From: JANNPJ01 sp031400005 | GTDB taxonomy: Bacteria; Actinomycetota; Actinomycetes; Actinomycetales; Kineosporiaceae | DNA: 20,161 nt | Assembly: GCA_031400005.1 (NCBI GenBank) | Contig: JANNPJ010000565.1 | Span: 1 to 20,161 of the forward strand | Reading direction: 5' to 3' | In this document: piece after piece, positions 11,843 through 19,541 of the stretch | Layout of the letters: each line of letters opens with the position of its first letter | Numbering within the stretch: position 1 is the first letter of the stretch | The notes under the pieces: generated by a model | Told to the model about the DNA's origin: nothing | The model's database searches: none | The model's input: only the letters and a program-made list of their open reading frames with translations | Translations under genes and position numbers: made by a program

Positions 11843-14391
11843 ACCTGAGCGATTCGCCCGTTCACGGCCAGTTCGTCCTGGAACGACCCGTCGATCGGCG
11901 GCCGGCCGCCACTGACCGAAGTGCTGCCGTCCCGGATCGGGACCTGGGGCAACGGTAGAAGCGGTAGCGAGGTGCGGAACTGGCCGGGCACCGCGGGGTC
12001 GTTCCGCTCCTTCCACGGGTCCTTGTAAGCCCGGCAAGCGGCGTCCATCGCGGCGTCCAACTGCTCGGCGATCTGCTCGCTGTCGTCCACCACCACCGCC
12101 CGAACGTGCTCGATACCCAGCCGGGGGACGAATGCGTAGGTCCGCTCCAGCCAGTTCGCGTTCTCCCGGTAGTACTGCAGGAACCGCCCGGTCAGGGTGA
12201 TTACTTCTTCGGGGGTGTCCACGGTGGTGAGCAGGTCACCCTTGCGGATGTGCGCCCCGGCCGCCCCACCGACGTAGATCTCCCAGCGACCGCCCTCGAC
12301 GGAGACCACTCCGACGTCCTTGACCAGCGACTCCGCGCAGTTTCGCGGACAGCCACTGACCGCGAGTTTCATCTTGCCCGGCCCTTCGATTCCCTGGAAC
12401 CGCGACTCCAGGGCGATCCCGAGCGCCGTCGAATCGCCAAGCCCGAAGCGGCAGAAGTCCGACCCGACACAGGTTTTCACCGTTCGGAAGGACTTTCCGT
12501 AGGCATACCCGGACGGCATCCCGAGATCCGCCCAGACCTTCGGCAGATCCTCCTTCGGGATGCCGAGCAAGTCGATCCGCTGGCCACCGGTCAATTTGAT
12601 CATTGGGACGTCGTACTTCTCCGCCACATCGGCGATCTTCCGCAGTTGCTGGATGGTGGTGACGCCGCCCTTCATCTGCGGCACCACCGAGAACGTGCCA
12701 TCTCGCTGGATATTGGCGTGCACGCGGTCATTGATGAAGCGGCCGCCACGCTCGTCGATGAAGTCTTCGGGCCACATCATCCGCAGCAGTGAGGTCAGAC
12801 CCATCTTGCTCTTCGCATCTTCGGCGCCGCCCGGAGCCAGCGCGGCGAACACCGCCGAGACCGAATAGAGTCGCTGCTCGCGGATGGCCGCCATCAGCTC
12901 CGGCTTGGCCAGCGGAACCCCCGGTACGTACCATGATTCGCTTGGGTCGACCTCCATGTCGCCGCCTGCGGCCCACTCGACGATCTGGCTGACCAGGCTC
13001 TTGCAGGAGCCGCAGCCCTTGCCGGCCCGGGTCGCGTTCATTACCCCTGGCACCGTCTTGATTCCGCTCTTCACGGTATCGACCAGGGTGCACTTGGACA
13101 CCCCGTTGCAGTTGCAGACCTGGGTGTCGTCGGGCAGTTCGGCCACCCCGACCTCGGCCGTGGGCGCGCCGAGGTCGAACATCAGCCCGATCCGCTCTTC
13201 CGGCAGCGGCAGGCCCCGGTCGAACGCCTGCATCAGAAACGCGACCTTGCTGACGTCGCCGAGCAGGGTGGCGCCGATCAACCGGTCGTCGCGGATCACC
13301 ACGCTCTTGTAGACCCCGCGGCGAGGCTCGGAGAAGACGATGAACTCGTCGTCCTCGCGCTCCGGCGAGGTGATCCCCATGGACGCCACATCCACCCCGG
13401 CGACCTTGAGCTTCGTCGCCGTCCGGGACCCGTGATAGGCACTGGCCAGGTCGTGACCGGTGATGTGGTCGGCGAGCACCTTGGCCTGGTCCCAGAGCGG
13501 TGCGACCAACCCATAGACCTGACCGCGGTGCTGCACGCACTCCCCGACCGCGTACACGTCAGGATCGTTGGTAAGCATCTGGTCGTCCACGACGATCGCC
13601 CGCTCAACGGTGAATCCGCTGGTCAGCGCCAGCTCCGTGTTCGGTCGAACGCCTGCCGCGACGACCAGCAGATCACAGTCGATGGTCCGGCCGTCCTTCA
13701 GCTCAACGCCCCGGACGCGGTCATCACCGATGACGGCGGTGGTGAGCGCCTCGGTGTGTACGGCGATGCCCAGCTGTTCCACGCTGCGCTTCAGGATCTG
13801 TCCGCCGTCGACGTCCAGCTGCTGGTTCATCAGGTGGGTCACCGCCTGCAGCAGTTCGACCTTCAGGCCGTGCGTCTGCAGACCGCGAGCGGCTTCCAGG
13901 CCGAGCAGCCCACCGCCGATCACGACCGCCCGCTCGTGCTGCGCAGCGTGCGCAGCGATCTCCCGGGTGTCATCGATGGTCCGGAACCCGAAGACGCCGG
14001 GCATCAGGGTTCCGTCTTCTCGGTGCATGCCGGTGATCGGTGGCATAAACGATCGACTACCGGTAGCGATAATGAGCGTGTCGTAAGCAGTTTCGGTACC
14101 GTCGTCGGCGTAGACCCGCTTGGCGTGGCGGTCGATCCGAGTCACCCGACAGCCGGCGTGCAAAGTGATGCCGTTGTCGACATACCAGGCCATCGGGTTG
14201 AGGAAGATCCCGGTCTCGTCTTCCTCACCGGAAAGCACATGCGAGAGCATGATCCGGTTGTAGTTTCCGTACGGCTCATCACCGAACATGGTGATGTCGA
14301 ATTTCTCACCGCCGCCGCGCTCCAGGATTTCCTCGACCGCTCGTGCTCCGGCCATCCCGTTGCCGATAACGACCAACTGACGCTTGTTCAT
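11827..14391 (-). CDS. nirB: assimilatory nitrite reductase large subunit
   Basis: NADH-dependent siroheme nitrite reductase, 854 aa, the usual length; reduces nitrite to ammonium with six electrons. Domains in order: FAD-binding VVIGNGMAGARAVEEIL (7-23); NADH-binding VVIGGGLLGLEAARGL (156-171); a BFD-like [2Fe-2S] domain with Cys426, Cys428, Cys460 and Cys463 (VCNCNGVSKC and GKGCGSC); and the sulfite/nitrite reductase repeats with siroheme/[4Fe-4S] cysteines 641 and 647 (CVGSDFC) and 681 and 685 (CPRNC). The ATG at 14391 has GGTGGAGG 5 nt upstream and overlaps the preceding stop as ATGA. The C-terminal tail after about residue 790 (Pro/Ser-rich) is less conserved-looking. All cofactor ligands are present, so the enzyme should be active with NirD. 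Confidence 0.97.
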   Translation of the reverse strand: MNKRQLVVIGNGMAGARAVEEILERGGGEKFDITMFGDEPYGNYNRIMLSHVLSGEEDETGIFLNPMAWYVDNGITLHAGCRVTRIDRHAKRVYADDGTETAYDTLIIATGSRSFMPPITGMHREDGTLMPGVFGFRTIDDTREIAAHAAQHERAVVIGGGLLGLEAARGLQTHGLKVELLQAVTHLMNQQLDVDGGQILKRSVEQLGIAVHTEALTTAVIGDDRVRGVELKDGRTIDCDLLVVAAGVRPNTELALTSGFTVERAIVVDDQMLTNDPDVYAVGECVQHRGQVYGLVAPLWDQAKVLADHITGHDLASAYHGSRTATKLKVAGVDVASMGITSPEREDDEFIVFSEPRRGVYKSVVIRDDRLIGATLLGDVSKVAFLMQAFDRGLPLPEERIGLMFDLGAPTAEVGVAELPDDTQVCNCNGVSKCTLVDTVKSGIKTVPGVMNATRAGKGCGSCKSLVSQIVEWAAGGDMEVDPSESWYVPGVPLAKPELMAAIREQRLYSVSAVFAALAPGGAEDAKSKMGLTSLLRMMWPEDFIDERGGRFINDRVHANIQRDGTFSVVPQMKGGVTTIQQLRKIADVAEKYDVPMIKLTGGQRIDLLGIPKEDLPKVWADLGMPSGYAYGKSFRTVKTCVGSDFCRFGLGDSTALGIALESRFQGIEGPGKMKLAVSGCPRNCAESLVKDVGVVSVEGGRWEIYVGGAAGAHIRKGDLLTTVDTPEEVITLTGRFLQYYRENANWLERTYAFVPRLGIEHVRAVVVDDSEQIAEQLDAAMDAACRAYKDPWKERNDPAVPGQFRTSLPLLPLPQVPIRDGSTSVSGGRPPIDGSFQDELAVNGRIAQVAGQQ

Positions 14392-14738
14392 CAGACCTCC
14401 ACCAACCCGAAATCGATGACGACGGAACCGCTGAGTCCTTCAGGGGCAGCCAATTGCAGATCCAACTGGGTACCGCCGGCCAAGTCCTCGACCACTCGCA
14501 GCGGAACATGTGTGCTCGCCTGCGCCCCGATCGGGAAGTACCGCATCGGCACCCCGTCGCGGAGCAGGACGACAACGACCAGCACGTCACTGGAATTTCC
14601 GCCGCGAAAGTACAGCGCCTGAGAAGTGACACCGAACGGGACGACGTAATGCAGCGAGTCATCGATCGACGTGAGCTTCTCCAGGCCCTTTCCCGCGAAC
14701 GGAAATATCCCTTGCCGGAAAATAGACTTCGTATGCAC
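14391..14738 (-). CDS. unrecognised 115-aa protein between nasA and nirB
   Basis: I do not recognise this family. The GTG at 14738 has AAGGAG about 7 nt upstream, lying over the end of nasA, and its stop overlaps the nirB start as ATGA, so it is a genuine operon member. It begins MHTKSIFRQGIFPFAGKGLE and contains HYVVPFGVTSQALYFRGGNSS, VLVVVVLLRDGVPMRYFPIG, a HVPLRVVED segment and VVIDFGLVEV. Alternating hydrophobic residues suggest an all-beta sandwich. There is no Cys, a single-digit number of charged clusters, no signal peptide and no membrane segment, so it is not an electron carrier of known type. Its position suggests a chaperone, assembly or regulatory partner of NasA or NirB. Confidence 0.85.
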   Translation of the reverse strand: MHTKSIFRQGIFPFAGKGLEKLTSIDDSLHYVVPFGVTSQALYFRGGNSSDVLVVVVLLRDGVPMRYFPIGAQASTHVPLRVVEDLAGGTQLDLQLAAPEGLSGSVVIDFGLVEV

Positions 14739-14741
14739 CTG

Positions 14742-16985
14742 TCACTCCTTCAATTCAACTAAGCGCTGGTCAGGCATGGCCACTCCGGCGAACGGAAGCA
14801 GCCGTGGATGACCACGGGGAAGTTTGGCCGAGGTCTCGGTGGCGGATATTTCCGCGGAAAGCGTTTCGGCGGAGGGGTCGTCGTCGGATGGGCCGATCCT
14901 GAGCAGCGCTACCGCACACACCTTGAATGCGGGCATCTTCGAGAACCGGTCCAGGACTGGGTTGGTCATCGCATTCACGTTCGAGCGTCCGGCCCAGTGG
15001 AAGGGCGCGAAAATGGTGTCCGGACGGACGACGTCGGTCACCCGAGCCCGGAAGACGCCGGATCCCCGACGGGTGCGCAACTCAATGAACTCGCTATCGA
15101 CGATCCCGTGCCGGCGAGCCAGATCCGGGTGAATCTCGGCGAAAGCGTGTGGCTGCTGCATGACCAGCGACTTCACCCGACGGGTCTGCGCGCCGCTCTG
15201 GTACTGCTGCATCACCCGGCCGGTGGTGAGTACGTACGGGTAGTCCCCGTCCGGTTGCTCGGCCGGTTCGCGGTGGTCAACCCGCATGAACTTGGCTCTG
15301 CCGTCCGCAGTCGGGAAGTTCTCAGTGAACAACCGCGGCGTGCCCGGGTGTCCCTCACCTGGACAGGGCCAAAAGACGCCTTCCTCGGCGTCAATTCGCT
15401 CGTAGGTGATCCCGCTGTAGTCGGCGACTCCACCTCGGCTGGCCGCGCGCAACTCATCGAACACCACCCGCGGATCACTGGAGAAATACTTGCCTCGCCC
15501 GAGCCGGGTCGCCAGCGCCGTGAGCATCTGCAGGTCATCGAGGACGCCGTCCGGGGGCGGCAATGCCTTGCGACGGCGGATCACCCGGCCCTCCAGGTTC
15601 GTCATCGTGCCCTCCTCCTCGGCCCACTGCGCGCTAGGTAGCACGACATCGGCCAACCGGGCTGTCTCGGAGAGGAAGAGATCGCTGACCACCAGCAGGT
15701 CCAGCGCTCCCAGCCGCTCGACCACGTGCCGGGCGTTCGGCGCCGAGACTGCGATGTTGGAGGCCAACACGATCAAAGTGCGGACGCCGCCCTCGGTACC
15801 CAGACGGTCGAGCATTTCGTACGCTGAGCGCCCTGGTCCGGGCAGTTCCGCCGGGTCGATACCCCAGACCTCGGCGACGTGAGCGCGCGCTGCCGGGTCA
15901 TCGATTCGGCGGTATCCGGGGAGCTGGTCGGCTTTTTGCCCGTGCTCGCGCCCGCCTTGACCGTTGCCCTGACCGGTGATGGTGCCCCAGCCGCTGAACG
16001 GTCGACCGGGCAGGCCGAGGGCGAGCGCCAGGTTGAGGTACGCCTGTGCGGTCTGGGTACCGGTGCTGTGCTGCTCGGCACCCCGGGCGGTGAGAATCAT
16101 CGCGCTGCGGGCCTCACCCAGCACCGCCGCCGTCTCCCGCAATTGGTGCTCGGGGATTCCGGTGATCCGTTCCACCCGGTCCGGCCAGAACGAGCCGACC
16201 TGTGCCCGGACGGCGTTGAACCCCGTCGTCCGTTCCCGAATGTAGTCCTCGTCTACCTGACCAGCACGAATGATCAGGTGCAACAGCCCATTTGCCAGCG
16301 CCAGGTCGGTACCCGGGCGGGGCTGCAGGTGCAGATGGCCACCCCGGGAGGTCGGGGTGGAGCGGGTGTCGACGACGATGTGTCGCGCGCCGCTCGCCCG
16401 TCCCTGATCGAAAAACTGCATCGCCGGGGGCATCGTCTCGGCGGCGTTCGAGCCGACCAGCAGGATTGCCTCCGCGCCGGCGATGTCCGCCAGCGGGAAC
16501 GGCAGCCCTCGGTCGATGCCAAGCATGCTGTTCGCCGCGGCGGCGGCCGACGACATACACCAGCGACCGTTGTAGTCGATCGCCGAGGTGCGCAGGGCAA
16601 CCCGGGCGAATTTGCCGAAAAGATAGGCCTTCTCGTTTGTCAGCCCACCGCCGCCGAAGCAGCCGACGGCGTCCAGACCATGATCACGTTGAGTGGCCTG
16701 AATCCCGGCGGTGATTCGATCCAGTGCCTCGTCCCAACTCGCCGGCCGCAATGCACTGCGACGGTCGGCCGGGTCGGTACGGACCAACGGGCTCAGCAAC
16801 CGGTCTGGGTGGTCGAGCAATTCTGCTGCTGTCCACCCTTTCGAGCAGAGTCCACCGCGGTTGACCGGAAAGTCCGTCTGCGGTTGCAAGGTCGCCGGTC
16901 GATCCCCGGCCACCATGGTGACCCCGCACTGCAAGGAGCAGTACGGGCAATGGGTGTCGGTGACGGTGCGGGTCATTCCAGCCAT
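14742..16985 (-). CDS. nasA: assimilatory nitrate reductase catalytic subunit
   Basis: Molybdopterin oxidoreductase of 747 aa reducing nitrate to nitrite in the cytoplasm. The N-terminus holds the [4Fe-4S] motif Cys13-x2-Cys16-x3-Cys20 (HCPYCSLQC) and Cys47 in GGLCSKG. Mo-bisMGD binding regions include DYNGRWCMSSAAAAANSMLG, the LLVGSNAAETMP segment, VVDTRSTPTSRGGHLHLQP, GWGTITGQGNGQGGREHGQK and the C-terminal FAPFHWAGRSNVNAMTNPVLD. No signal peptide is present, which fits the assimilatory type. The BFD-like C-terminal extension of larger NasA proteins is absent, replaced by a 50 or so residue Ser/Ala/Glu-rich tail, so it needs a separate electron donor that is not in this window. The ATG at 16985 has GAGGA about 7 nt upstream. 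First gene of the operon. Confidence 0.95.
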   Translation of the reverse strand: MAGMTRTVTDTHCPYCSLQCGVTMVAGDRPATLQPQTDFPVNRGGLCSKGWTAAELLDHPDRLLSPLVRTDPADRRSALRPASWDEALDRITAGIQATQRDHGLDAVGCFGGGGLTNEKAYLFGKFARVALRTSAIDYNGRWCMSSAAAAANSMLGIDRGLPFPLADIAGAEAILLVGSNAAETMPPAMQFFDQGRASGARHIVVDTRSTPTSRGGHLHLQPRPGTDLALANGLLHLIIRAGQVDEDYIRERTTGFNAVRAQVGSFWPDRVERITGIPEHQLRETAAVLGEARSAMILTARGAEQHSTGTQTAQAYLNLALALGLPGRPFSGWGTITGQGNGQGGREHGQKADQLPGYRRIDDPAARAHVAEVWGIDPAELPGPGRSAYEMLDRLGTEGGVRTLIVLASNIAVSAPNARHVVERLGALDLLVVSDLFLSETARLADVVLPSAQWAEEEGTMTNLEGRVIRRRKALPPPDGVLDDLQMLTALATRLGRGKYFSSDPRVVFDELRAASRGGVADYSGITYERIDAEEGVFWPCPGEGHPGTPRLFTENFPTADGRAKFMRVDHREPAEQPDGDYPYVLTTGRVMQQYQSGAQTRRVKSLVMQQPHAFAEIHPDLARRHGIVDSEFIELRTRRGSGVFRARVTDVVRPDTIFAPFHWAGRSNVNAMTNPVLDRFSKMPAFKVCAVALLRIGPSDDDPSAETLSAEISATETSAKLPRGHPRLLPFAGVAMPDQRLVELKE

Positions 16986-17177
16986 GGTGCGTCCTCGATG
17001 AGGCGGTCGGGTTTCGTCGCGGTGAGAGTCCGGTAACCGCTTGAGTCCACAACCTCACCATGGCACCCTCGCCTTGTGAGCTGACCGCTACCGAGTAATG
17101 ACGGTTACGTCATCGGCCTGACACACCGACTGCGGAAGCTAACTCCCGACTGGTTAGCGCCTGCCGAGGAGCACCTT
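16986..17177. promoter_or_regulatory. nasA-narK divergent intergenic region with two inverted repeats
   Basis: This 192-nt region must hold the promoters of both nitrate genes. ATGACG (17098-17103) and CGTCAT (17108-17113) are perfect arms around GTTA. GCTAAC (17138-17143) and GTTAGC (17153-17158) are perfect arms around nine bases, 20 nt before the narK start. Either may be an operator. GTTAC at 17104-17108 resembles one half of an actinobacterial GlnR box, but I do not see a full box. GAGGAG at 17166-17171 is the narK ribosome binding site. Confidence 0.55.
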
Positions 17178-18560
17178 GTGACTGACACCGTTTCGACGAC
17201 GAACACCCCGCCTGCGCGTCAGGCCTCGCTACGGCGAGGTCACTGGATCGACGATTGGCGCCCCGAGGAACCAGAGTTCTGGGCTGCCGGCGGCGATCGG
17301 GTGGCCCGACGAAACCTGATTTTCTCCGTTTTCTCCGAACATATTGGCTTCTCGATCTGGAGCATGTGGTCGGTGTTCGTGCTGTTCATGGGGCCGTCCT
17401 ACGGTCTGGACCCGGCACAGAAGTTCCTCCTGACCGCGGTGCCGACCGCGATCGGCTCGGTGCTGCGGCTGCCGTACTCCTTCGCCGTCACCAAGTTCGG
17501 CGGGCGCAACTGGACGATCTTCAGTGCTCTGCTGCTCCTGGTGCCGTGTTTCCTGGCGGCGCTGGTGCTCGAGCCGGGGGTCTCGTTCGGGACGTTGCTC
17601 ATCGTCGCGGCTGTTGCCGGGGTCGGCGGCGGCAACTTCGCCTCCTCGATGACCAACATCAACGCTTTCTACCCGGATCGGCTCAAGGGCTGGGCCCTGG
17701 GCCTGAACGCCGGTGGCGGCAACCTCGGCGTTCCGGCCGTCCAGCTGGTGGCCCTGCTGGTGCTGGCTACCGCCGGAGCGGCTAACCCACGGCTGATCCT
17801 GGCCATCTACATCCCGCTGATCGTGCTCGCCGCCCTCGGGTCGGCGCTGTACATGGACAACCTGACCGGCGCGAAGGCCGATACCCGCTCTATCCGGGAC
17901 GCCACCCGGGAGCCGCACACCTGGCTGATCTCGTTGCTGTACATCGGCACCTTCGGGTCGTTCATCGGCTTCGGGTTCGCCTTCGGCCAGGTGCTCCAGG
18001 TCCAGTTCAAGGCCGATTTCCCGACCCCTCGGGACGCCGCCGCGCTGACCTTCATCGGTCCGCTACTGGGTTCGCTGATCCGCCCGATCGGCGGCCGGCT
18101 GGCCGACCGGTTCGGTGGCGCCACGATCACGTTCTGGAACTTCGTCGCAATGGCGGCCTCGGCCGGGATTGTGCTGCTCGCCTCGCAGCAGAAGTCGCTG
18201 CCGGTGTATCTGATCGGGTTCATCGGGCTGTTCGTGTTCAGCGGGATCGGCAACGGCTCCACCTACAAGATGATCCCGGCGATCTTCCGGTCCCGAGCGC
18301 TTGCGGCTCAAGAGGCCGGCGTGGACCGGGAGGTGACCGAGCGCGACGCTCGACGGTTGTCCGGTGCGCTGATCGGAATCGCTGGCGCGGTCGGAGCTTT
18401 CGGCGGGGTGCTGGTCAACCTGGCCTTCCGGCAGTCATTCCTGGACACCGGCAACGCCGAGGCCGCGTACATCGGGTTCATCGCCTTCTACGCCATCTGC
18501 TTCGCGCTGACCTGGTTCTGCTACCTGCGCCCCGGCTCCAGCCGGTTGACCAACGGCTAA
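17178..18560 (+). CDS. narK: nitrate/nitrite transporter, major facilitator superfamily
   Basis: Twelve-helix NNP-family transporter of 460 aa importing nitrate (or exporting nitrite). The first nitrate signature is clear in GGGNFASSMTNINAFYPDRL, followed by KGWALGLNAGGGNLGVPAVQL. The second half has FIGPLLGSLIRPIGGRLADRFGG, including the transport Arg and the MFS loop, and GIGNGSTYKMIP, matching the second nitrate signature region. The GTG at 17178 follows GAGGAG by 7 nt. The N-terminus includes a 50-residue hydrophilic leader (IDDWRPEEPEFW) typical of actinobacterial NarK. It is divergent from the nasA operon, so the two share a control region, and transport probably feeds assimilation here. 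Three hairpins follow its stop. Confidence 0.95.
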   Translation: MTDTVSTTNTPPARQASLRRGHWIDDWRPEEPEFWAAGGDRVARRNLIFSVFSEHIGFSIWSMWSVFVLFMGPSYGLDPAQKFLLTAVPTAIGSVLRLPYSFAVTKFGGRNWTIFSALLLLVPCFLAALVLEPGVSFGTLLIVAAVAGVGGGNFASSMTNINAFYPDRLKGWALGLNAGGGNLGVPAVQLVALLVLATAGAANPRLILAIYIPLIVLAALGSALYMDNLTGAKADTRSIRDATREPHTWLISLLYIGTFGSFIGFGFAFGQVLQVQFKADFPTPRDAAALTFIGPLLGSLIRPIGGRLADRFGGATITFWNFVAMAASAGIVLLASQQKSLPVYLIGFIGLFVFSGIGNGSTYKMIPAIFRSRALAAQEAGVDREVTERDARRLSGALIGIAGAVGAFGGVLVNLAFRQSFLDTGNAEAAYIGFIAFYAICFALTWFCYLRPGSSRLTNG

Positions 18561-18569
18561 CCCGCCAGC

Positions 18570-18641
18570 GGCCGGCTGAATCGGCCTGATTGTGCACGTT
18601 CGAGGCCACTCTCAGGGCCTCGCCCACGAGGAGCACCTCGT
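18570..18641 (+). terminator. three consecutive hairpins downstream of narK
   Basis: GGCCG/CGGCC (18570-18574 and 18582-18586, 7-nt loop), CGAGGCC/GGCCTCG (18601-18607 and 18616-18622, 8-nt loop) and ACGAGG/CCTCGT (18626-18631 and 18636-18641, 4-nt loop) follow the narK stop in series. Together they are a plausible U-tract-less terminator region. Confidence 0.55.
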
Positions 18642-18654
18642 CAGCGGTTCGCGG

Positions 18655-18715
18655 TGATCATGCATTCGGGTGGAAGCGCGTCAGCGTTGCCGCGCTTCCC
18701 CACCACGCATGATCA
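18655..18715. repeat. imperfect palindrome with TGATCATGC ends
   Basis: TGATCATGC (18655-18663) pairs with GCATGATCA (18707-18715), and GGTGGAAGCGCG (18669-18680) pairs, with bulged C residues, with CGCGCTTCCCCACC (18691-18704). The loop is 10 nt. It shares the GATCATGC core with the neighbouring repeats. Confidence 0.75.
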
Positions 18716-18733
18716 TCAGGACCCCTTTACTCA

Positions 18734-18811
18734 CGTGACCATGCACGCTCAGCGGCTTTCATCTTCGTGATCATGCACGCTGACCGCTTCACCCACCGTG
18801 ATCATGCGCGG
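18734..18811. repeat. three CGTGAYCATGC direct repeats, about 31-nt period
   Basis: CGTGACCATGCACGCT (18734), CGTGATCATGCACGCT (18766) and CGTGATCATGCGCGGT (18797) are spaced 32 and 31 nt apart, the first two continuing with related GACCGCTT/CAGCGGCTT sequence. The third unit is the left arm of the perfect palindrome. Confidence 0.75.
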
Positions 18812-18852
18812 TTGCTCCCACACCGAGAGCAACCGCGCATGATCACGGTGGG
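18792..18852. repeat. perfect 26-bp inverted repeat with 9-nt loop
   Basis: Bases 18792-18817 (starting CCCACCGTGATCATGCGCGG and ending TTGCTC) are exactly complementary to 18827-18852, separated by a 9-nt loop. It lies between convergent genes and could act as a bidirectional terminator. Its arm shares GATCATGCxxGGTTGCTC with the repeats near 11.1 kb. Confidence 0.9.
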
Positions 18853-18923
18853 GTTGGGCGAGGTGCAACCAGGTGACGTGACCGCGGCCGAAGACCAGCG
18901 CGTTCTACGCAACCCCGGCCGGT

Positions 18924-19541
18924 TCAGAACCAGCCGCGGCGCTGCGCGGTGCGGACCGCCTCGACCCGGGAGGAGGCATCGAGTTTGGTCATCGTGTAGG
19001 AGAGGTAGTTGCGGATCGTCCCGTGCGAGAGGAACAGCTTGGCCGCGATCGCCCGGGTGTTGTACCCCTGGTCGACGTACCGCAGAATCTCCTGCTCACG
19101 GTCGGAGAGCGGGTTGGGCCCGCTGCGCAGGGCGTCCGCGGCGAGCTGGGGGTCGATGACGGTCCCCCCGGACGCGATGGTCTTGATCGCGTCGATGAGC
19201 CGCGCACCGGTCGTCGCCTTGACGAGGTACCCGGAGGCGCCGGCTGCCAGTGCCTGGTGCAGGTGACCGCTGCCAGGCAGGGCCGTCAGCAGCATGACCT
19301 TGCATTCAGGGAACCGGGCGGTGATCAGCCGGGTCGCCTCGATCCCGGTGGCGCCGGGCATGTCCACGTCGAGGAGCGCCACGTCGGGACGGTACGTCTC
19401 GACCGCCGCAAGCACGAGATCACCGCGGCCGACCCGGGCGACGACCTCGAAGGCCGGCTCGGTACTGAGCAGTGCCTCGAAGGCCTCGGCGACGAGCTCG
19501 ACGTCCTCAGCGATAAGGAGTTTGAGCGGTCCATTGCTCAC
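18924..19541 (-). CDS. NarL/LuxR-type response regulator
   Basis: DNA-binding response regulator of 205 aa. The receiver domain has the acidic pair Glu12/Asp13 (LIAEDVELVAEAF), phospho-acceptor Asp58 (DVALLDVDMPG), Thr86 (LLTAL) and Lys108 (GYLVKAT). A LuxR-type helix-turn-helix follows at about 142-203 (NPLSDREQEILRYVDQGYN, then AIAAKLFLSHGTIRNYLS). Overall it resembles DesR-like regulators. The GTG at 19541 overlaps the kinase stop as GTGA, so the pair is translationally coupled. It is convergent with narK, and nothing here shows that it controls nitrate genes; a membrane or cell-envelope stimulus is equally possible. Confidence 0.93.
   Translation of the reverse strand: MSNGPLKLLIAEDVELVAEAFEALLSTEPAFEVVARVGRGDLVLAAVETYRPDVALLDVDMPGATGIEATRLITARFPECKVMLLTALPGSGHLHQALAAGASGYLVKATTGARLIDAIKTIASGGTVIDPQLAADALRSGPNPLSDREQEILRYVDQGYNTRAIAAKLFLSHGTIRNYLSYTMTKLDASSRVEAVRTAQRRGWF

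Larger units (their letters stand above)
18561..18923. other. 363-nt repeat-rich gap between convergent narK and the response regulator
   Basis: No gene is supported. The first 80 nt hold three small hairpins after narK. Then comes an imperfect palindrome (18655-18715), three CGTGAYCATGC direct repeats (18734, 18766, 18797) and a perfect 26-bp-arm palindrome (18792-18852). The last 70 nt before the regulator stop show nothing recognisable. Confidence 0.75.

Noticed and set aside
13432..14622. Plus-strand open frame opposite nirB and the small gene
   Set aside because: It spans two well-supported minus-strand genes and has no motif or ribosome binding site.
17098..17120. GlnR binding box before the nitrate genes
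   Set aside because: A GTTAC half-site is present but no GAAAC-like second half at the right spacing, so the site cannot be called.
18734..18852. CRISPR-like repeats with about 31-nt period
   Set aside because: Only three imperfect units exist, the intervening bases are themselves related, and the third unit is part of a palindrome.
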